A stretch of DNA of 64,000 bases from Acidobacteriota bacterium (GTDB lineage Bacteria; Acidobacteriota; Thermoanaerobaculia; Multivoradales; Multivoraceae), in contig JAJCXN010000020.1 in the NCBI GenBank assembly GCA_029263415.1, positions 1-64,000 of the forward strand, given 5' to 3'. Below the pieces are notes generated by a model, which saw only the letters and a program-made list of their open reading frames with translations, was not told where the DNA came from and made no database searches. How positions within the stretch are numbered: position 1 is the first letter of the stretch; the number at the start of each line of letters is the position of its first letter. Positions 16,536 to 25,502 of the stretch are shown here, piece by piece. The position numbers were made by a program, and so were the translations under genes.

Positions 16536-17705
16536 ATGACTGAGAACGAGAGGCGCGGATCCCGTGCTCCGGCGAACACTGCTCAAGAGCCGAACCTACT
16601 CACCCAATGCCAACTCACCCAATGCCAACTCACCGGCGACAGAGGCGCCCGCTGCAGGAGCGCTGGAGCACCCTTCGCGACCCTTGCATGCGTAGCGGTA
16701 CTCTCCGGTTGCGCAGTCGAGCAAGATCCAAGCCCTGCTTCAGCATCCGGCCTGCGGCTCAATGACATCCAGGTCATCGGTAGCCACAACAGCTACAAAC
16801 TTGCAATGTCACCAGATCGATTCGAGAGCTTGCAGAGCACCAACCCCGAGGTTGCGCTGTCGCTGGACTACGAACATGTAAGCCTAGAGGAACAGCTTGA
16901 TATGGGACTACGAATCCTAGAGCTGGACGTGTTCTACGACCCAACGGGCGAGCACTACACTTGGCCTGAAGGAGAACAACCTGCCGGTGGCTTCCGTGTC
17001 ATGCACGTGCAGGACCTGGACGATCGAAGTCATTGTTCGACCCTGAGGCGTTGTCTAGAAACTCTGGACTCGTGGTCAGTGCGCAGCCCGGACCACCTTC
17101 CCGTCGTGGTCACCGTCAACGCCAAGGATCAGCAGATCGATCAGCCAGGGTTTGTCGTGCCGCTGCCGTTTAGCGCGCAAGCTTGGGACGATCTTGACGC
17201 CGTGGTTCAAGAGAAACTGGGTTCGAAGCTCATGACGCCAACAAGCGTCGCGACCGACGCAGGGCCTATGTGGCCATCCCTCGACGCGGCGAGAGGACGT
17301 TTCCTGTTTGTCTTGGACGAGGGCGGTGAGAAACGCGACAGTTATCTTGCACGCGAGCGCGATGCGGCGTTCTTCGCCAACCTCCCCGCCGAGCACCCCC
17401 AGGCAGCCTTCTTGATCGTCAACAATCCGGTTGCTGACTTCGATCGTATCCAGAGCCTGGTGCGTGAGGGCTTTCTTGTGCGCACCCGCGCCGACGCTGA
17501 CACCGAAGAAGCGCGCACGGGCAACACTGAGCGCCGCGATCGTGCGTTCGCGAGCGGTGCTCAGTTCATCAGTACTGACTACTACTTACCAGCGAAGTTC
17601 GGGACGGGCTACGTCGTAGAGCTGCCCAATGGACAAGCAGCGCGTTGTAACCCGGTTCGCCTGGGGATCGACAGCTCGGCTCCCGACTGCGAGATTGACC
17701 TCTAG
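16536..17705 (+). CDS. Secreted lipoprotein, Ca2+-dependent PI-PLC-like phosphodiesterase
   Basis: A 389-residue exported enzyme of the phosphatidylinositol-specific phospholipase C fold. The lipobox VLSGC (Cys59) follows a hydrophobic stretch. The catalytic core begins with DIQVIGSHNSYK (first His), then LDMGLRILELDVFYD (acidic metal or base residues) and FRVMHVQDLDDRS (second His), with VVVTVNAKD later; this matches the Ca2+-dependent PI-PLC group. It would cleave phosphodiester headgroups at the cell surface; the true lipid substrate is unknown. AAGGAAAGAG precedes the ATG at 16536. The pre-lipobox region is unusually long and holds a 15-bp tandem duplication (LTQCQ twice). Confidence 0.85.
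   Translation: MTENERRGSRAPANTAQEPNLLTQCQLTQCQLTGDRGARCRSAGAPFATLACVAVLSGCAVEQDPSPASASGLRLNDIQVIGSHNSYKLAMSPDRFESLQSTNPEVALSLDYEHVSLEEQLDMGLRILELDVFYDPTGEHYTWPEGEQPAGGFRVMHVQDLDDRSHCSTLRRCLETLDSWSVRSPDHLPVVVTVNAKDQQIDQPGFVVPLPFSAQAWDDLDAVVQEKLGSKLMTPTSVATDAGPMWPSLDAARGRFLFVLDEGGEKRDSYLARERDAAFFANLPAEHPQAAFLIVNNPVADFDRIQSLVREGFLVRTRADADTEEARTGNTERRDRAFASGAQFISTDYYLPAKFGTGYVVELPNGQAARCNPVRLGIDSSAPDCEIDL
16599..16634 (+). repeat. 15-bp in-frame tandem repeat in PI-PLC leader
   Basis: CTCACCCAATGCCAA occurs twice in tandem (16599-16613, 16614-16628) plus a partial third copy. It encodes LTQCQ-LTQCQ-LT ahead of the lipobox, so unit length preserves frame. Confidence 0.85.
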
Positions 17706-18027
17706 CGACTGTGCCGTTGGCTAGCGCTGTCTGTTGGGGCTCACTGTCAGACGGCATCCCAGTGGCCGGCGTCCCGGTGCTTGTTGTTCACGCCGAGAAT
17801 GGCCTTCGCTGCGCTTGTCTAGACGGCGTTGTTTCTCAGCGACTGTGCGCTTAGAGCGCAGGAGGTTACGTATTCGATTCGGCAGGCAGAGCCAACCGAC
17901 TCAGCACCAACGAACTCAGCACCAACGAGCTCAGCACCAACGAGCTCAGCACCGTGACTTCCGCAAGGTCCACAACTGCTACGGGCGAGGCTGCAAGCGT
18001 GTTTCTTGGCTCAAGACATCTATAGCT
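17706..18027. repeat. Intergenic region with 15-bp tandem repeat (17892-17953)
   Basis: The gap between the PI-PLC gene and the convergent diguanylate cyclase gene contains TCAGCACCAACGARC repeated in tandem at 17901-17915, 17916-17930 and 17931-17945, with partial copies on both sides. There are no unique spacers, so it is not a CRISPR. An open frame crosses it but looks non-coding (Gln/His/Arg repeats, no start signals). No clear terminator seen. Confidence 0.75.
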
Positions 18028-19161
18028 TCATTGGAGCTTCGCGACAGTCAAACGACTGCGCCCCTCAGCCTTCGAGCGGTAGAGCGCTTGGTCTACTCGA
18101 GCCATCCAGTCGCTGAGGTCCTCGCCGGGAAGAAGTTCGCCAGCTCCCATGCTGCATCGAATCTTCAGGTTCGTAAGCTCGGTTGGAGTCAGTTCCAGTT
18201 CACCTTCGAGGCGTGCCACCACGCGTTCGATTTCGCGCACCGAGGTCTCAGGCAGTAGAACTGCGAACTCGTCACCGCCGATTCGACCAGCGACATCAAC
18301 CTGCCTGGTCGCCTTCTTGAGAGCTCTCGCGACGTGGCACAAAGTTTCGTCACCGGTGGCGTGTCCGTGGCGGTCGTTGATCGACTTGAAGTCGTCCAGA
18401 TCGATGAGCAGCAGGCTCATCGGTCGTTGGTGGCGACGGCTCTGTTCGATGAGGTAGTGGGCGATCTCGTGAAACGAGCGGCGATTGGCGAGACCGGTGA
18501 GGTGATCGGTCCGGGCGGTACGCTCTGCATCGTCGCGTGCTGCTTGAAGTTCTTGTACCAAGCCGAAGTACTTTCGGACTAGGTCTCCGTGCGCAAAGAC
18601 CACGCGTGCCGTGGCGACGAGAACAAACAATCCACCGGTCGCTATCAGCCGAGCGAGCGGTTCCGCTTGTAGCCAGAGCCAGACCGTGGCAGGCATCAGC
18701 ATAGCGATGACGGCAAAGAGTGCACCGAGGCGCTGAGCACTGTAGAACAGCGCGGTCCCGGTCGACATACCGGTCACGAAGGCGTACAGGAACATCTGCC
18801 GATAGGGGCTCAGGTCTGGCATGAACACCACGACCCCGATGCCCCAGGAGGCACTACTGGCGATCAGAGTGACGGCCAAGGCTTGACTCCAGAAGCCGAC
18901 GGACGCACGGTCGCGGTGGTGCCGAAAACCGTAGGCCGCCGCCAGCCTTGGGATTGCAAGCGCGGCGGTGAGGCCGTACCAGATGGCTAGGGGCTTCACT
19001 GGGATCTCTTCTGAGAGGCCGGCGACGACCAGCGCGAGTATTGCCAGGTTCATGAGTACAGCGCGCCCGACCTGTTTGCAAGCAACCTCCAGGACAGCGT
19101 GCCTTACGGTCTCATCATGCACGCCGGGGTGATGGGGGTTGTTTGAAGCGTCTGTGAACAT
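18028..19161 (-). CDS. Membrane-bound diguanylate cyclase (GGDEF)
   Basis: A 377-residue enzyme expected to make cyclic di-GMP. The N-terminal 190 residues hold about six membrane spans (for example MNLAILALVVAGL and LFAVIAMLMPATVWLWL) with no recognised sensor motif. The C-terminal GGDEF domain starts at TDHLTGLANRRSF, continues with LLLIDLDDFKSINDRHGHATGD and has an intact active site, RIGGDEF. The inhibitory I-site RxxD is present as RQVD five residues before GGDEF, so product inhibition is likely. The start ATG at 19161 lacks a Shine-Dalgarno; a TACAAT hexamer lies about 10 bp upstream, compatible with a leaderless message. It is transcribed divergently from the GWxTD/VWA gene. Confidence 0.9.
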   Translation of the reverse strand: MFTDASNNPHHPGVHDETVRHAVLEVACKQVGRAVLMNLAILALVVAGLSEEIPVKPLAIWYGLTAALAIPRLAAAYGFRHHRDRASVGFWSQALAVTLIASSASWGIGVVVFMPDLSPYRQMFLYAFVTGMSTGTALFYSAQRLGALFAVIAMLMPATVWLWLQAEPLARLIATGGLFVLVATARVVFAHGDLVRKYFGLVQELQAARDDAERTARTDHLTGLANRRSFHEIAHYLIEQSRRHQRPMSLLLIDLDDFKSINDRHGHATGDETLCHVARALKKATRQVDVAGRIGGDEFAVLLPETSVREIERVVARLEGELELTPTELTNLKIRCSMGAGELLPGEDLSDWMARVDQALYRSKAEGRSRLTVAKLQ

Positions 19162-19383
19162 TACAGATATTGTAGGGCCATCGACCTGCGAGCAGGCGAA
19201 GATTTGTCTGGCAAAATTTCAGTAGCTAGCTCTGCGCCGATCCCTCGCTGGCCGGCGTCCCCTTCGTGCAGCCGACTGCTCACTTTGCTAGCGAGCGGCG
19301 CCACGGTTGGCGACGGGGTTAGGTGTTCATCATTGAAGCGGGGTGTTGCCGTGCGACGCGACCTACCAACGGAGACGAGCCAG

Positions 19384-22056
19384 GTGCGGCGATCGCAGAG
19401 ACCGCTTCGTGTCATTGGCAGGTTGGGGTCCGCGATCTTGATCGCGATCCTGGGCGGAGTCCAACCGGTTGCGACGTCCTCGGCGCGCAGCGGCCAGGAA
19501 GCGGTCTCGCGGAACGCGTTGGCCCTGACCTGGTCGCCACTGCAACCTGATGCTCAATATGAAGCGTGGTTGGATTCTGTTCGACCGGTCATCACCCGCC
19601 GAGAGCGCGCTGTCTTTCGCGGTCTCACAAGCGGTGACCGTCGAGAACGTTTCATCCATGCGTTCTGGCAAGCGCGCAGTGCGACGGACGGGAATGGGTT
19701 GCGCTTGGAGTGGGAGCGTCGCCTTGCAGCACTCGAACTCGCGGGTCTCGAGATCAATGAGGATCGTGCCCAATGGCTGCTTGCCCGTGGTCGCCCCGCG
19801 TTTGTCACCTCCCTTGACCAGCGGTCAAGAAGCGCCTGCGGACCACTTAGGCCGGTCGAGCTTCACTACTACAGCGCCACCCCCGACCAAGGTCGCTACT
19901 ACCTGCTCTTCTACCCGGACTCACGAGGGTCCGTGGTTCGGTGGAATCACGAAGATGGTCTGGCACCGTTGCTGGAAGAGCCAGATGGGGAAGCGGGGCG
20001 GCAACTCCAGCAGATGGCACTCCACGAGGCACTTGCGACGCTTCTGGAGGCGCAGTTCAAGTCGGGTTGCGGACGTCCTTCGACGCTGGCTCGCAGCGCC
20101 CTCCTCGCAGCGATTGGCTCTGCGCTGCCAACACCGACCCTCCCCGCGCACCCGATGCCGCCCCTCGATCCGCACTGGGTCGAAGGGCTCGCGCGATGGA
20201 GAGCTGGGCAGAGTGCCCCGAATCTGCTGAGCGCCGTGCCCGACGCCAGCGTTGCGATCTCGGCGGGACCTAGGGGCGCGACGATCGAGATCGGCCAGGC
20301 CATCCATGCCGATCAGCTTGCTCAGTTCCCTCGTGACCAGCGCGGGCATCGTTCCTTCGTAGTGTCGGCGACGCTCCACAGCCGTCGACGCCAGGAGCGC
20401 AACCAACAGCGCATTCAACAGCGCTTCTGGGTCGTTGCTGAGGCTGACCAGGACGCTACGACACCGATGGTGGCAACGAACACTGGTGCGCTGCGTGAGT
20501 TCTTTCTCGCAAGCTCGATCCGACCCGGGGACTACACCTTGGTCTTGCGCCTCTTCGCTGGAAGCGCGATGCCTTGGACCAGGTCCACAAGCATCACGGT
20601 GCCCTTGCCGAACTCCGGTAGGGAAGTCGAGAATGCGTCGCTAAGGGCCAGTGTCGATGCGCTCAGGTTACATGTTCCGCCACCACCCCAGCAGGACGAG
20701 ATCCTGGTGTCGGCCGCGGTCTCAGGGATCGGTATCAAACGTGTTCGCTTCTTAGGCGGTGAAGATCCTAGTGATCTCTCGGTCCGCTCTGTTGATAGCG
20801 AGTCGCCGTTTGAGGCTTGGCTTGACGTGGGCTCAAAGCTGCGCCGCTTCCACGTGCGCGCCGAAGGTTTGGATCGTTCCGGCAAGGTGCTTGCGTCGGA
20901 GAGTAAGGTTCTGAACGCTGGTCCGCACCGCTTCGTTCTTACTCTTCGCGAGGTACAGCATGCAGCTGGGGGTGTCGTGTTCGACGCTGAGATTACGTCT
21001 CCTCCGGGAGCTTTGGTCGAGCGCGTCGAATTCTTCGCTCGCGGTCGGCCGCTTGCGACTGTGTTCGGTCCTCGTTGGCAGCTGCGTTTGAGTAAAGAGA
21101 CTCTCGGAAAGGAGCCGCTCGGCATCCGTGCCGTTGCTTCGCTCGATTCCGGAGCCACCGCTGAGGACACACTACTGGTCAACGCACCGGGAGTCGTGGA
21201 TAAAACCGACGTGCGGATTGTCGAAGTGTTCTTTTCAGCGACCGACAAGCGCGGCGATCCGATCACCGATGTTGCCCGAGAACAGTTGATTCTCGAAGAA
21301 GAGGGGGAGGCGCAGCAGATCCTCGGGTTCTCTGCGGTCGACCGGTTGTCGGTCTCTGTCGCTCTGCTTACTGATGCGTCGTCTTCCATGACGGACTTGT
21401 TTTCGATTGTTCAACAAGGATCGGTCGACTTCTTTCGAAGCTTCCTACGTGAGGGCGACCGTGGCTCATTCGGTGTGTTCAACCACCACTATGAGCTGGT
21501 CGTGCCGCTCACCAGCGACATCGATTGGCTTGCGGATGGGTCCAGTGCGATCCGCGTCTCCGGCGGTACGGCTCTGTACGACAGCATCATCTATTCGCTC
21601 TACAACCTCGGCGGTCTTGGAGGCCGACGAGCCCTGGTGATTTTCTCAGATGGCGAGGACACCGATAGCCGCTTCAGAGCAAAGGACGCTCTTGATCAGG
21701 CCAGGCGAGCCGGGGTGGCGATCTACCCGATCCTTCTGGAAACCGAGCAGACCGGTGGCACCTCGATGTCGCCGACGCAGAGCTCACGGGACTCAAAGCG
21801 CGTGTTGATGCGCCGGAGTGCTCTCGGCCGCATTGCGCGACTTGCCGAGGCAACGGGAGGGTTCTCGCAGGTTCTGGGATCGGCTGGCGATCTCCGGCCG
21901 TTGCTCGGCCGGATCGCGGAGGACTTGCGCAGTCAGTACCGTCTGACGTACCAGTCGCCGTACTCGAAGGCTGACGGTGTTTACCGCAGTATCTCGCTGG
22001 CCACGCAGCGCAAGGACATGACGATTCGCACCATCCGTGGCTACTACGCACACTAG
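19384..22056 (+). CDS. Secreted GWxTD-type/VWFA-related acidobacterial protein
   Basis: An approximately 890-residue exported protein. After a signal peptide (RLGSAILIAILGGVQPVAT), residues of the GWxTD type appear: DSVRPVITRRERAVFRGL followed by FIHAFWQARSATDGN. The middle part looks like beta-sandwich domains. The C-terminal third is a von Willebrand A domain with an intact metal site: LLTDASSSM (DxSxS), a Thr in SGGTALYDS, and an Asp in FSDGEDTDSR. Such VWFA-related proteins are a hallmark of Acidobacteriota; role unknown, probably envelope interactions. The GTG at 19384 was chosen because GGAG lies 9 bp upstream and the signal peptide follows at once; a longer frame opens at 19204 (TTG), and GTG 19351 is another candidate. 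Confidence 0.85.
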   Translation: MRRSQRPLRVIGRLGSAILIAILGGVQPVATSSARSGQEAVSRNALALTWSPLQPDAQYEAWLDSVRPVITRRERAVFRGLTSGDRRERFIHAFWQARSATDGNGLRLEWERRLAALELAGLEINEDRAQWLLARGRPAFVTSLDQRSRSACGPLRPVELHYYSATPDQGRYYLLFYPDSRGSVVRWNHEDGLAPLLEEPDGEAGRQLQQMALHEALATLLEAQFKSGCGRPSTLARSALLAAIGSALPTPTLPAHPMPPLDPHWVEGLARWRAGQSAPNLLSAVPDASVAISAGPRGATIEIGQAIHADQLAQFPRDQRGHRSFVVSATLHSRRRQERNQQRIQQRFWVVAEADQDATTPMVATNTGALREFFLASSIRPGDYTLVLRLFAGSAMPWTRSTSITVPLPNSGREVENASLRASVDALRLHVPPPPQQDEILVSAAVSGIGIKRVRFLGGEDPSDLSVRSVDSESPFEAWLDVGSKLRRFHVRAEGLDRSGKVLASESKVLNAGPHRFVLTLREVQHAAGGVVFDAEITSPPGALVERVEFFARGRPLATVFGPRWQLRLSKETLGKEPLGIRAVASLDSGATAEDTLLVNAPGVVDKTDVRIVEVFFSATDKRGDPITDVAREQLILEEEGEAQQILGFSAVDRLSVSVALLTDASSSMTDLFSIVQQGSVDFFRSFLREGDRGSFGVFNHHYELVVPLTSDIDWLADGSSAIRVSGGTALYDSIIYSLYNLGGLGGRRALVIFSDGEDTDSRFRAKDALDQARRAGVAIYPILLETEQTGGTSMSPTQSSRDSKRVLMRRSALGRIARLAEATGGFSQVLGSAGDLRPLLGRIAEDLRSQYRLTYQSPYSKADGVYRSISLATQRKDMTIRTIRGYYAH

Positions 22057-22064
22057 TGGTCGAG

Positions 22065-22102
22065 GCGTCGAGATTCAGGGTTCCCTCCTTGTAGCTCGAC
22101 GC
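22065..22102 (+). terminator. Possible hairpin after the VWA gene
   Basis: GCGTCGAG (22065-22072) pairs with CTCGACGC (22095-22102) across a 22-nt loop just after the VWA stop. No U-tract follows, so terminator function is uncertain. Confidence 0.3.
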
Positions 22103-22139
22103 TCAAGGGCACGGCTCTTTGCAATAGGATCTCGAAACG

Positions 22140-23345
22140 ATGGCTGCACTACTTGTCCTGGATCTCCGTACGGCTGAACATCGCGCATCCTTGGAACTTG
22201 AGTACCTTCGGCGCTTTACCATCGGACAGGCCCGCAAGGTCTTCGACCGCGTCCGTGTGGAGACCCTAGACGTCGACGAGACGCTGCGGCCGACCGTTTT
22301 TGAGGGGGACGAACAGTACGTTCTGGTGTGCGACCAGTCGCCCGTATTGCTCGACCATGCCTCACTCGAGGCCATGCTTCGCTGCGTTGAAGACCAAGCG
22401 CTGGTGGCGGCGCCCCGCCGACTAGACAGTACCGATCTCGGCTCGCGGTTCCCGATGTTCACTTTGCGCGGCTACCAGCGAGCAGAGGCCGACTATCTCG
22501 CACACGACGCACACGACGCACACGACGCACACGATGCGGAGGGCGCCTCGGACGGCTCTGATTCTTCAGCGCCAGGCGCACTGCCGATCTCGTTGTGGCG
22601 CCGCGAGGATCTTGCTTCCGTGGTTGATCGGGTCGGTGAGGCTCCGCTGACGGCTCTCATGCAAGCGGAGAATCTAGGCGCGGTGTCGATTGCGAGTCGG
22701 GGCCTCATTCACCAGTTCATCGACTACTACGGAGTCGTACGGAAAGACGTACTTGAGTTCATCGATGATGATTGCGGCTCGATCCTTGAGATCGGATGTG
22801 CGCGGGGGCTGACCTCGAGTTTCCTACGGCAAGAACTTACTGCTCGCGGGAGAGAATGCCGGGTGGTCGGGGTCGAGATGAACGCTGAGGTTGCCCGTGA
22901 TGCCGCTACAACGCTCGATCGCGTCCTGGTCGGAGACGTTCAAGAGTTAGAGCCAGACGAGACGTTTGATGTTGTGCTTGCTCTGGAGCTATTCGAGCAT
23001 CTGACCGAGAACGAGCGCTTCCTTGAGCGTGCGTCTCGTTGGCTACGACCAGGTGGGTCGATCATCCTTTCAGTGCCCAATGTCGGCCACTTTTCGATCG
23101 TGGAAGACTTGATCGAAGGGCGTTGGGATTACCTCCCGATTGGCCTCTTGTGTTACACCCACTATCGGTTCTTTACCCGCAGCACGCTCGAAGACTGGCT
23201 GCTGTTTTGCGGTTTCTCGGACTTTGAGATCGTCGCTCAAAAGACGGAAGTTCCGGCCGATCTAGGTGCATGGGCAAGCAGTGAGACTGCGGATCGAGAG
23301 AGCCTGGCGACCAGCGGCTTCTATGTCGTTATCCGCTGCAACTAA
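22140..23345 (+). CDS. SAM-dependent methyltransferase with N-terminal extension
   Basis: A 401-residue class I methyltransferase. The SAM-binding motif I is SILEIGCARGLTSSF; motif II contains VVGVEMNAEVA; DVVLALELFEHLTENERFL and LRPGGSIILSVPNVGH are typical of the Methyltransf_23/UbiE-like group. The first 150 residues are a separate region with a strand-rich start (LLVLDLRTAEHRASL) and no domain I recognise; in related proteins such regions accompany glycosyltransferases. The two parts are joined by a linker with four Ala-His-Asp repeats followed by an acidic Ser-rich stretch. Substrate unknown; surface glycan or lipid is a guess. No Shine-Dalgarno stands out. Confidence 0.82.
   Translation: MAALLVLDLRTAEHRASLELEYLRRFTIGQARKVFDRVRVETLDVDETLRPTVFEGDEQYVLVCDQSPVLLDHASLEAMLRCVEDQALVAAPRRLDSTDLGSRFPMFTLRGYQRAEADYLAHDAHDAHDAHDAEGASDGSDSSAPGALPISLWRREDLASVVDRVGEAPLTALMQAENLGAVSIASRGLIHQFIDYYGVVRKDVLEFIDDDCGSILEIGCARGLTSSFLRQELTARGRECRVVGVEMNAEVARDAATTLDRVLVGDVQELEPDETFDVVLALELFEHLTENERFLERASRWLRPGGSIILSVPNVGHFSIVEDLIEGRWDYLPIGLLCYTHYRFFTRSTLEDWLLFCGFSDFEIVAQKTEVPADLGAWASSETADRESLATSGFYVVIRCN
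22500..22535 (+). repeat. 9-bp in-frame tandem repeat (AHD x4)
   Basis: GCACACGAC is repeated four times (last copy ends in T), encoding Ala-His-Asp four times in the linker of the methyltransferase. Confidence 0.9.
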
Positions 23346-23703
23346 GCGCTCTTTGCGCGAGCTACGGTAGGTACGTTTGGGAGCCGGTCAGGTGCGGCCC
23401 TTGTGCACACCCTGGATTGCTCTGTGCTCTTGCTCAGCCTCTTGGGCGTCCGCCGGACGCCAGGATACGTTTTGGTTTCATACCCTCCGCCGAAGCAAAC
23501 ATGACGGAGAAGTGTCGGGAGATGGCGAGCCCGTGAGCAGGTGCGGCTGGCGTTCCGTGGGCCAGGACTCTGTGACCTTCTGGCACCGTTGAAACGGCCA
23601 GTTTTCTCAACGAACCTGCCCAGTGAAGCGCTCGGCGCGTAGGGCTTTAGCGCGGACTAGACGACGCACGGGTCGACCCGCACCTGGGTCACCAGATAGT
23701 GGT
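23346..23703. other. Intergenic region upstream of gdhA
   Basis: About 360 bp between the methyltransferase and the gdhA promoter region. Open frames exist but show no recognisable protein. No obvious RNA gene or repeat. Confidence 0.4.
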
Positions 23704-23731
23704 TTGTTAAAGGCGCGGTGGCGGCTATTAT
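23704..23731 (+). promoter_or_regulatory. Candidate sigma-70 promoter for gdhA
   Basis: TTGTTA (23704-23709), a 16-bp spacer and TATTAT (23726-23731) stand out in GC-rich DNA, 42 bp before the gdhA ATG. The match to -35/-10 consensus and the location support a housekeeping promoter. Confidence 0.5.
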
Positions 23732-23773
23732 CTCTGCCATTCAGACACTATTGATCAATCTAGGACGATACTC

Positions 23774-25132
23774 ATGGGTACCACTGCTGGCGGGAACCAG
23801 GACCTCGCGCGCTTCATGGCAGGACTTGTCAAGCGCAATCCGGGGGAGACGGAGTTCACTCAGGCCGTTCAAGAAGTTGCAGAAACGGTTCTGCCCTTTC
23901 AGCTCGCTCACCCGGAGTACGCGAAGGCGCAGATCCTCCAGCGGATGACCGAGCCCGATCGGATCGTTAGCTTCCGTGTCACGTGGCAAGACGATCAGGG
24001 CAACATCCGCGCAAATCGTGCCTGGAGGGTGCAGTTCAACAACTCCATTGGCCCATACAAGGGTGGTCTCAGGTTTCATGCTTCAGTGAACCAGAGCATC
24101 TTGAAGTTTCTGGGATTTGAGCAAACCTTCAAGAATGCGTTGACCACGTTGCCAATGGGGGGAGCGAAGGGCGGCGCCAACTTCAATCCGAAAGGTAAAT
24201 CCGACGACGAGGTCATGCGTTTTTGCCAATCGATGATGATTGAGCTGCAGCGTCACATTGGCGAAGACACGGACGTGCCGGCTGGCGACATCGGCGTTGG
24301 TGCTCGCGAGATCAGCTTCCTCTTTGGCCAGTACAAGCGCCTTGCCAACCGCTTTGCAGGAGTCATGACGGGCAAGGGTTTGTCGTTCGGCGGCAGCCAT
24401 GTGCGCACCGAGGCGACCGGCTACGGCTGTATTTACTTCACTCAGAACATGCTCGCCCGGTTGAATGAGAGTCTCGAAGGCAAGACGTGTGTCGTTTCTG
24501 GCGCCGGCAACGTCGCCCTATATACCGTGGAGAAGCTGCTTCATCTGGGTGCGAAGCCGGTCACCATGTCGGATTCGAGTGGCACTATCTTTGACAAGAA
24601 CGGGATCGATGAAGAAAAGCTTGCTTACCTCAAGCATCTCAAACTAGTGACGCGCGGGCGGATGTCCGAGTACGCCGAGAAGTACGATTGCGAGTACTTA
24701 GCCAAGAAGGCGCCCTGGTGCGTCCCATGCGATGCCGCGTTTCCGAGTGCAACTCAGAACGAACTGGACGTAGATGACGCTCGCGAGCTCCTCAAGAATG
24801 GTTGCAAGGTGGTCGCCGAGGGCGCCAACATGCCGTGCACTCGAGATGCCACGAACGCGTTCTTAGACGCCAAGATTGCGTATGCGCCGGGCAAGGCCTC
24901 GAACGCCGGTGGGGTCTCGGTGTCAGGGCTCGAGCAGAGCCAGAACTCCGTGCGCGCTTCATGGAGCCGAGAGGAAGTGGAAGCGAAGCTCGAAAGGATC
25001 ATGTCTAAGATCCATGATCAGTGCGTCGAGATGGGCGAAGACGACGAGGGCCATGTCGACTACGTCAGGGGAGCAAACCTTGCAGCATTCAAGAAGGTCG
25101 GGGGCGCGATGCTGGCCTACGGGGCGGTGTAG
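23774..25132 (+). CDS. gdhA: Glutamate dehydrogenase, hexameric NADP-type
   Basis: A 452-residue enzyme interconverting 2-oxoglutarate plus ammonia and glutamate in the cytosol. Length and sequence match the hexameric GdhA family: substrate Lys residues in GPYKGGLRFH and LPMGGAKGG, the conserved PAGDIGVGAREI with its catalytic Asp, GLSFGGSHVRTEATGYG, the dinucleotide fold CVVSGAGNVALYT, and VAEGANMPCT plus APGKASNAGGVSVSGLE near the end. The SDSSGT after the second strand fits NADP preference, as in E. coli GdhA. It stands alone with its own candidate promoter; the convergent gene is a PspC protein. With korAB at 52-55 kb, the window carries two enzymes acting on 2-oxoglutarate. Confidence 0.95.
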   Translation: MGTTAGGNQDLARFMAGLVKRNPGETEFTQAVQEVAETVLPFQLAHPEYAKAQILQRMTEPDRIVSFRVTWQDDQGNIRANRAWRVQFNNSIGPYKGGLRFHASVNQSILKFLGFEQTFKNALTTLPMGGAKGGANFNPKGKSDDEVMRFCQSMMIELQRHIGEDTDVPAGDIGVGAREISFLFGQYKRLANRFAGVMTGKGLSFGGSHVRTEATGYGCIYFTQNMLARLNESLEGKTCVVSGAGNVALYTVEKLLHLGAKPVTMSDSSGTIFDKNGIDEEKLAYLKHLKLVTRGRMSEYAEKYDCEYLAKKAPWCVPCDAAFPSATQNELDVDDARELLKNGCKVVAEGANMPCTRDATNAFLDAKIAYAPGKASNAGGVSVSGLEQSQNSVRASWSREEVEAKLERIMSKIHDQCVEMGEDDEGHVDYVRGANLAAFKKVGGAMLAYGAV

Positions 25133-25164
25133 TCGGCCTAAGGTCTGCCGCTACTTGGTGTTCA

Positions 25165-25386
25165 CTACTGAACGCGAAAGTCAGTCAGGTCGAAGTCGTT
25201 CGCGGCGGGCATGACGTAGGCCATCACCGCATAGGCAACGAGTCCGCCGATGCCTGCAGAGATCACAGTAGCGAAGATCCACAGGATTCTGATTGCAGTC
25301 GCGTCCCATTCAAGGAAGCTGGCGATACCGGAGCAGACGCCGGCAAGCTTGGGGTTGGGGCCCTTTGTGAGTTTCGACTTTTGCAT
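25165..25386 (-). CDS. PspC-domain membrane protein
   Basis: A 73-residue protein consisting of a single PspC domain: KLAGVCSGIASFLEWDATAIR, then a long hydrophobic segment ILWIFATVISAGIGGLVAYA and a short polar tail. PspC proteins sit in the inner membrane and in enterobacteria take part in the phage-shock envelope stress response; here no pspA/pspB is nearby. The ATG at 25386 begins the compact domain; the longer frame upstream is out of character (Arg/Gly-rich). Convergent with gdhA, 32 bp apart. Confidence 0.85.
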   Translation of the reverse strand: MQKSKLTKGPNPKLAGVCSGIASFLEWDATAIRILWIFATVISAGIGGLVAYAVMAYVMPAANDFDLTDFRVQ

Positions 25387-25502
25387 GTTCGATTCCGAGG
25401 GTTCGGGGGGGTCGGTCCTTCGAAACTGTAGCACTGGGTCAGACTTGACCGGAAGAGCGGTGCATAGATACCGGTGCGCAGCGGACTGGTACCGGCCTCG
25501 TC

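Noticed and set aside
17892-17953. CRISPR array
   Set aside because: Contiguous tandem units with no unique spacers.
17734-18258. 174-residue plus-strand frame across the 15-bp repeats
   Set aside because: Arg/Gln/His repeats, no signal for translation, and it overlaps the GGDEF gene's end.
20532-21389. 285-residue minus-strand open frame inside the GWxTD/VWA gene
   Set aside because: Ser/Arg-rich composition with no motif; antisense to a strongly supported gene.
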